Assembly (NCBI GenBank): GCA_018417955.1
Contig: JACTVC010000016.1
Span: 372,001 to 436,000, forward strand
DNA length: 64,000 bases
From: Laccaria trichodermophora
Lineage: Eukaryota; Basidiomycota; Agaricomycetes; Agaricales; Hydnangiaceae
Reading direction: 5' to 3'
Part shown: piece by piece, positions 57,219 to 64,000 of the stretch
Layout of the letters: the number at the start of each line of letters is the position of its first letter
Position numbering within the stretch: position 1 is the stretch's first letter
Translations under genes and position numbers: made by a program
The notes under the pieces: model-generated
What the model saw: only the letters and a program-made list of their open reading frames with translations
Database searches by the model: none
Told to the model about the DNA's origin: nothing

Positions 57219-59012
57219 TGGTGGAACAAACGGTTTCAAGGAATGTTGAGTGCCATACGCAAGCGTCGGGTAGGCGACTACAGGGTGTCCCAGTGCCGAG
57301 GTAAACAACAGGGCTGGCCTGCTGAAATTTGAGCACCAGGGTGACTGAAAACGTCGCCCACGTCTTCGGGCTCTTCACAGATCTTGGAGCCGCTTATGGA
57401 GCAGGGTGATTGGAGTGTTTGTGAGGTTGTTTGTTCGAAGATTGCGGTGGCCTCGGTAGGGCGTCACTGTCAAGGAGGTGTATTGTCAGAACGTTGTTTG
57501 AAGTTGGTGGGGAACGATAAGTAAGACAAACCAAAAGAGACCTTGATTGTACGTGCGAAGTGGGATTAGCGGGCTTCAGAGTCAGAGATAATAGTAGTGT
57601 TCGATCTTGAGAGTTTGAGTCAAGGGCTGAAAGTATCGACTGTTCTCTGACCAACGTTGTGGATGCGTACGGATAACACGTTTCACGGTTTCCGCATTAG
57701 CGGCCTTGAGGTCTCCCCAACTGCTCGCAGTTCTGTTGCTTCATTTCTTCGTCCATACTAACCCGGTGACAGAGGCAAGTCCTTAGACGATGGCAGGGAC
57801 TGGGATTCCAAAAGAGATGGGAAGTCCCTGTCTTGCACACCTATACTTCTGTTATTTCACCTCATTACACGATTTACTCCGAACGGCGAACCTCATACTT
57901 GACAATTCCTCCCCATGGCAGATCCCTCGGACATTTTCTAACCTCCACTTCGCGGGCATTGTGGACGGGTTCCCATCGACGATACTCCTCTTCCTCAGCG
58001 AGCCCACAGCGTGCAGAAAAGGCGTCGACTCCTCAGGAAGCACCACACCAAAGGATGAACGCATAAGCTGCGCTGCGCGGAATAGAGTCGAGCTGTCCTC
58101 AGGAAAACCCATTGACGGCGTGATTCTTCAACTAGGTTCGGTCATCTAAAAATCAATGTTAGCAGGGCATTTCCACATAAGTACGTCGGAGACTTACCAC
58201 GAACAAGGCCTTTTGATCCGAGTGGACTAAGACGTTATATATAGGATCACAGGTCTTGAACTTTTGACGATGGTCAAGAAGCAAAGAGAACGGCGTGACA
58301 AATTTCAACAGGGTTGCCGTGATAAGAGCACGAAAATGGAATGCAGAGGAGCCATGAAAAGAGGTGAAGGTGATGACGTCGACGAGATCATCGTGATAGA
58401 GATGAACATTGCTTGTGCGTACCCCCACAAAATCTCAACCCTGTGGCCCTCCTTTCCTCAGCACTCCGCGCTCATACTTCGGCTGGTGACGGTTCTACTA
58501 CATCACACCCCTCAACCAACATCTACTCACACCTCTCCTCCACAAGTGGCATCCATTCGCTAATCCGCTGCTATAACCACCCCCTCCGCACAACCATCAA
58601 AGGGTATGTTGATCGGTGTGGGCTATCATGCATCGTTCTCTTTTCGTTGGCCTCGCTTAAGGTGAACTCGGTGTGGCCGAAGAATAGGGGATTGAAGGAG
58701 AACCCAACGTATGGGTCCGTATCGAGTTTTCGGATAGGCGACAAGGGAGAGAGAGAGGCTTGGAGGATACTGCATGAGTAGGGACCTTCAAGGCCAACGA
58801 AATCCCTCTTCGGTGGGTCCTCTTTGGTGACTTTCGGCTAATCCATGCCTTGGCGCTGGAGGGTGGTGATTCGTTGAAGTCGACACAAGTCGAGGATCAC
58901 ATATTCGACACGACTTCCACACCACTCTCAACCTCCCTGCCACCAGCCCAACCATCATCAACTTTCCTCTTGCTCGACGCAGCCTCCTCACACATCCGCC
59001 TCTCTAGGTCAT

Positions 59013-59273
59013 TCAAAAGGTCCTGCTCAACAAGACCCGCCTCCCAGCCAGGTTGAGCCTCTCCACGTCCCTCACGAGCTTTCTGTACTCGCCGCTCCAT
59101 TCCCCCGTCGACTCCAAGATCTCATGCTCATGCGCCTCTTTCATCTTTCCAACAACCCGCTTGCTCTCCTCCGACTCTTCAATAAGAGCTTTCATAAACT
59201 CCTCTAAAAGCCTCTCCTTTTGGATATCCGACGCCATCTGCTTTTTCCTCTCCTCCGTGATGAGCTCGTCGAT
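59013..59273 (-). pseudogene. Coiled-coil protein fragment
   Basis: The minus strand reads DELITEERKKQMASDIQKER, FMKALIEESEESKRVVGKMK and LVRDVERLNLAGRR, a heptad-rich charged helix. A TAG at 59276-59274 interrupts the frame just upstream, after LLLSNQIWKMQR. In copies A and B the same place reads QRRINEP or its equivalent without that stop, but other frameshifts break the helix. The ancestral gene thus seems to have been a coiled-coil protein; every copy here is broken. Confidence 0.5.
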
Positions 59274-60959
59274 CTATCGTTGCATCTTCCATATCTGGTT
59301 GGAGAGCAACAGGCGATCGCAGAAAGCCTTGGGGCATTTCGACGGTTTGGTGGACTAGAGTGTATTTCGGAGGCCTTTTATCTCTCGCTGTTGTTTCCAG
59401 ACGCGGTTCATCAACAAAAGCCGCTCGCAGAAGTTAGACAATGCCGAGCTGACGACGTTAGGCGTACATGATTGTAGGGCGGGCGCGAGGAGTGTTATAA
59501 TGGCGCACAGAAAGGTTTCCCTTCGTCCACACCACAAGGGGGGGGGTTACGTGGAGATGGGACTTTGAAGTGCATCTTCTTTTCTAGCTGTCGATCGAGC
59601 TCTTTGAAGTTTCCGAGGACTTGGTTGGCTCTGGCTGCGAGGTCGTGAGGGTGTGGTAGCTGCGGGTGAAGATGGTGTGCGCTAGTTGCGGGTGAAGGTG
59701 TGATGGGAGCGTAGCTGAGTTGGGCAAAGTGAATTCAGAATCTTAATCTTGGATGCAGAGTAGCAATGTCAAGATTTGTTCGGAGCGCTTGTACCCATAG
59801 ATGTGGTCCGATGCTGAGTGGAAGGAGAGGGGAACGCGACGCCGATAAAAGAGCGATTGGTGTCCGTGAATTGTACCCACATTGAAGTTGACCGTCGGCG
59901 TCAACATTTCAGGGTGATTTACAAGGTTTGGTTTAGACTGGGACTGTGCTAGAAGACATCCAAGTATTAACAGCCAGACAATGTGCGAAGAAAGGACGTT
60001 GTCCGTACCTGGTGCATGATGTGGATGAACGCAGCGTAAAAAAAGTCATGGATGAAGTTGGATATGCCTCCTGGAGAATAACCGCGAAGCAGGAATTGGA
60101 GGAGAGTCCTGATCGCTGAGGTAGCATCGTTGAGCTATGTTCGTTGATCTAATGCCATTAAATGAGGGACGAATCGACTACACGACATCAGCATCAAGAT
60201 CGCTGCACAAAAGAAGACGTACCACGTCCTCAATCCCCCACCAGATGACTGTTAACGACAAACATCTCTGTGTGCGTGAAGGGAGCTGTGACGTCAAATA
60301 GCCCGTGGTGCAGGGAAGGAGGAGTGCTGCCACGAGTTGCACATAGCATAGAGGATATGCCGGGGTCTCTTGGGCCCGGGGGACTTGAACAGGATGTATG
60401 TGGTGTTCGTCTTCGAATTAAGCCGGGGGTAAGGTACCGCTCGCAATCCGCCATCGTCCTAACTTTCAAGGAGAGAGCCATGCGAGAGAACTGCTGCCAG
60501 CGTGTCAATAATGCCTCACGATAGAAGCAACTCTCGTGCTTACCTTCTTTGTCACCGTATACCTCTCCTGCCTAACGTATGTTTGAACTCCGCCCAACTC
60601 CTGAGATGCCGCCGTCGAGCAGAGCTTTCGATATTCAAGAGTGAGATGCCTGCGTTTCTGAGGTTATTGTACGCCGCAAGCAAGCCGTTGGGTGAGATGT
60701 GAGGTCGGCGTTCCATGAGGGTGACGGAGAATAGTCGTGTACTTGGGTTTGATTGTGGTTACCCAAGTATGTCACCGTTCCATAGGTCTGCATCGGTAGC
60801 ATAGTAACGTATCTTCAAGGCTCGCAAGAAAGAGGATGTTGAGAGTGCCCTAACGGTGAGGTGCTTTGCGTTGTTTCTTGAAAAAAACTCGGTCAAGTGA
60901 ACATTCACGTATGAGTCTGGTGTACCTTTATTTCAGAAATAATTCCTGTAGTTGAAGCA

Positions 60960-61274
60960 ATGTCCGAAGACAGCATGAGCAGCGCCGAAGAGAGCATGAG
61001 CAGCGCCGAGGGCAATTGTGACGACGAGCTCATAATGGTTGAGATCAAGTTGCCTGATGTCACTTACGACTCAAGTGCACATCGACGGTTATTATTCGTA
61101 ATAAGATTCCCATTGACATTTCTCCTCAACCGCATATTTTACAAAGTCCTCAAACTCCTTCCCCGGTGCAACTGGGCCACTAGTTCTCTTTGGCCCCTAG
61201 TGTCTCCATTCCCGCAGATACCTTCCCCCCCCACGCTCGATCATCCCTCGATCGCGACACAACCCAATCCATGA
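60960..61274 (+). other. Possible small acidic-start gene, copy D
   Basis: The 104-codon frame begins MSEDSMSSAEESMSSAEG and continues to IKLPDVTYDSSAHRRLLFV. It carries two 21-bp units, against one in copy A and three in copy B. The C-terminal half is proline-rich and may be read-through of an intron. Function unknown. Confidence 0.3.
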
Positions 61275-61899
61275 CCCGCGACGGCTCAGCCTCCTGGAAT
61301 TTAACATCTAACCCACTCACTCCCACCCTTCCTAGTCAACATCGGCTCCTCATTACACTGCGCCTACGACCCTCCTCTCCACACACACCCAAAACCACGT
61401 TGACAACCCAAGACCGGCTCAACGCGCACAAATTCAACACAATCATCTCCACCCGGTAGTCTTTTGGACCTTCGATCGTTCAACATGTCCCTTGCGAGAG
61501 CGGATTTTCTATCTGGGATAAATGTCGACTTTTGCGCATTTACGATGCCTTGGTATGCGGTGAGGGGGGAGCGAAAGACGACGATCAGTATGCCGTACGC
61601 ATTTGAGCTGCGTATCGTGGCCCCAGGATCCTCGTGACGATATACTACGTGAGGCCGCTCATACGTGGTAGGTTTCCAGATCTAAAGGTAGGTGAGAAAG
61701 CCACGTCACGGCAGGGAGGGTGGTGTGCATAAGCGTCTAAGCGTCACGAAGAGGGTCTAGGCTGTCGAAAGGCTGATTTGAGGGGAAGAAGTGGGCTCAA
61801 TAGGGTGGGAAGCAGTTTTGCCAGGCAACTCGTGAATCCTTAGCTTGGATTTGGTCGGGGTGACTTTTGTTCATGAATGTACTACGTAGTCTGGCCTTA

Positions 61900-63160
61900 C
61901 TGGAACAAGAGGAGGTCAGGACTACGATAAAAGGAGTTATGAAACGTCACCCACCTTCCAATTGAGATTCGTGTCTGTATTTCAGGGAGGTAACGTCCAA
62001 GTCTTTCTTTGAAGTTGTGGTGGGACTAGAACAAATTAAAGATTAATTGCTGGACGTGGCGTGAGGGGATTGTGCGTACCCTGTGGTCTACATGGTTGAG
62101 CGGTGTTGGCTTCGAGTAGTGCATAAGGGTTATGTGCCGCTCGCAGTTCATCTTTACCTGCGTTGACGGAAACGAAAACCGAACGTTTTGTGGAAACGAA
62201 ACGTCGGGGAATGGCTGCAACAACGTCGGCATGTGGTATTGAACGATAGAAGTAATGTCGTACTCACCCCACCCCCAACGTCCAATAAACTTGAGGTTCA
62301 TGTGGAGCGCATCAAGCTGCCGAAATACACCACCACGAGGGATCTACTAACGGTCGTGCGGTTCTGGTTGCGTAAGCCGTACAGGGCGGTTTGGAGATAC
62401 AAGTCGTTGTTGTTGGAGTAGCGGATGGTGTTCGTGCAGTTGGGCGGCTGATCGGGGGTACTGGTGTCCTTGAAACCGTGGCTCGACAGCACTGTGTCGG
62501 GCAGGATGACGGGGTCCTTTGAGCTTGTAAGAAGCGATCAAGTTTCGGAAACGCCGAGTGGAGTGCCACTAGATGTCGGCTGTAAATGTCGTTGAGTCAG
62601 TCAAGTGAACGACAAGATGGGAAGTCAGGGCCTGACACACCTTGACTCTTGAAAACATTCTTCGACATGAAGGATCACGAGAGCAGTAGCAAACGAGTGC
62701 AGGAGTAGTGAAGATGGCGATGTTGTCGACGAGGTCGTGGTGGTTGAAATCATGTGGCGAAGAGTATCTCTTTTTGTCCCTCTCAGCCTTTGTTCAAATC
62801 TGGTCCGCGCTATCAGGACGTGGAGGTCGCGGACCTCGACCCATTCATCGTCCATTTCCGTGATGATTCATCCCCACCAGACAAAGATCGAAGAAGCCGT
62901 GCGTCCGTGTCGTCTGAAAGGTACTCCCAGTGATCGATATCAGTCAGGACGGCGGTGAGAAGGGCAATAACATAATTGGAGGAGGAGGAGCTGTGGGACG
63001 CGAATGACGCTCGGGAGAGGAGGAGCTGTGGAACAGGCATGTTGTCAAATTTGAGGGAAGTGCGAAGGTCGGCAGTCGTTGATCGTTGATTTCATCGAGG
63101 AGAAGGAGTGGGCGAATCTGGGTGTGTGAGGGAATACGCTGAGTTTTCAGTAGAGCTAGC
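61900..63160 (-). pseudogene. Putative multi-exon gene upstream of NLR, copy D (probably decayed)
   Basis: Homologous to 23081-24260. It keeps the GTGAGT donor after the GRWG segment and the TTCTAG acceptor. The C-terminus is changed (SHHNFKERLGRYLPEIQ) and does not end in TYLNL. An insertion-like change near 62990-63020 breaks the N-terminal exon (TNYV... lost). A central segment MDDEWVEVRDLHVLIARTRF is open here (62855 downward). Confidence 0.35.
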
Positions 63161-63913
63161 TGGGTAAATGGTCCTTAGCAACCGCCGGTTTTGAATAGAA
63201 AAGACTGGGACTCACCTTACACACTCTCCATCAGGAAAACCGACCTAGCACGGCCAATGGTGGGGACTTGACGAATCAAATATGTTGGCACTCGAACTGA
63301 CCCTATAAGCCACCGCGCAGCAACTCCAGCTCCGAATTTTCAGCTATCAAAATGGATGTTCAGAGAGGGGCGAACTCGACGATGATCCGCCCACTCACTT
63401 TGAGACGTTCTATTGTTAAGACGGAAAAAAAAGACGTGTAGATTGCGCGCCGTTTTCTGGTTTCAGGTATGAGACTTGACACCGCGCAACCAAATCTGCC
63501 ATGGGTACTAGAGAAAGAAGGTCAGCAAGGCCCACGATGGTAGAGTCCACTCGTAAGCACCGCATATACATCAGTCCAATAGGCGCGTTAGGCGCCAACA
63601 ACGGACTTTATTCTCTCGTCGTGAGCCCTGCAGGTGCCATACGAAAGCAACACACTAGAAAGTTGAGCCCACTCACCAAAGACAGTAAACGACCGAGGAA
63701 TGAGAAAGACGAAGGTGAGGGCTTGGAGAAGACTCTAGAAGACTGGTGTCAAGAGTCGGAAAACCCCGGGCACATTTGCAACTGTCTGTAAAAATAGACA
63801 CAGGTACGCCTACACCTCGTGGCATGATTGGGGTCTGCCACTGTCTGGCAAGGGTTTGGGCGCTGACCTTTCTTTCCTCCCTCATCCTTAACGTCCATCT
63901 TCGATATCTCATC

Positions 63914-63988
63914 ATGAGCGGAGCGAACTTCTTTGCGGGAGCTCACCACTTCGTCGCCAACAACGGCACATTCATTGAAGCTAAGACT
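63914..63988 (+). CDS. NLR-like gene, copy D, exon 1 only (continues beyond window)
   Basis: A 25-codon exon beginning MSGANFFAGAHHFVANNGTF, ending in AKT before a GTGAGT donor at 63989. It matches exon 1 of copies A-C, with Ser5 replaced by Asn. The ATP-binding domain and repeats would lie past the window end. Confidence 0.8.
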
Positions 63989-64000
63989 GTGAGTGTGATG

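Larger units (their letters stand above)
57219..63913. repeat. Segmental duplication block D, part upstream of the NLR
   Basis: Collinear with block C from GGTGGAACAAACG onward, then with A and B from about 58790. It retains about 430 bp (57707-58136) missing in C. Compared with the other copies it has the best-preserved coiled-coil fragment (59013-59273) and an open acidic-start ORF at 60960. Confidence 0.85.

Overview
The window looks like nuclear DNA of a filamentous basidiomycete fungus, probably an agaricomycete. The reasons are short introns (about 47-63 nt) with GTGAGT/GTANGT donors and CAG/TAG acceptors, a multi-copy NB-ARC/TPR (NLR-like) receptor family, an F-box/LRR gene, a small secreted protein, and Tc1/mariner transposons whose transposase gene contains introns. 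The genus cannot be named from the sequence alone. No rRNA gene, functional tRNA gene or CRISPR array was seen.

The backbone is a segmental duplication repeated four times in direct orientation. Each unit has several kilobases of gene fragments and poorly defined small genes, then a putative minus-strand gene, then a plus-strand NLR gene. The NLR copies start at 5662 (A), 24981 (B), 40792 (C) and 63914 (D, cut by the window end). A (868 aa) and C (1035 aa) are intact and differ mainly in the number of 42-residue TPR repeats (8 versus 12). B has a collapsed array and a frameshift. Differences between repeats fall at a few codons, as expected of a fast-evolving recognition surface.

Between the units lie single genes and mobile DNA. 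From 1 to 772 is the truncated minus-strand part of an armadillo/HEAT-like gene. From 8.4 to 11.2 kb are a hAT-like non-autonomous element and one arm of an unusual GGGCCCAA/minisatellite element. From 11.5 to 15.8 kb are an F-box/LRR gene with an in-frame stop and a secreted-protein gene, followed by partial copies of the duplicated block. From 28.6 to 34.5 kb is a decayed MULE/FAR1-like gene carrying a hAT-like insertion, then a TA-flanked element.

The most striking region is 44.28-52.08 kb. A 7.8-kb Tc1/mariner-type element with long inverted repeats sits in the 3' flank of NLR copy C, and copy B keeps the empty site. Its transposase is split and partly inverted around a foldback-like element built from GGGCCCAA clusters and minisatellite arrays, itself hit by a poly-A retroposon. 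A 673-bp near-palindrome then occupies a second TA site whose empty version is also kept in copy B. Comparing copies A-D therefore gives both a history of receptor diversification and direct empty-site evidence for two transposons.
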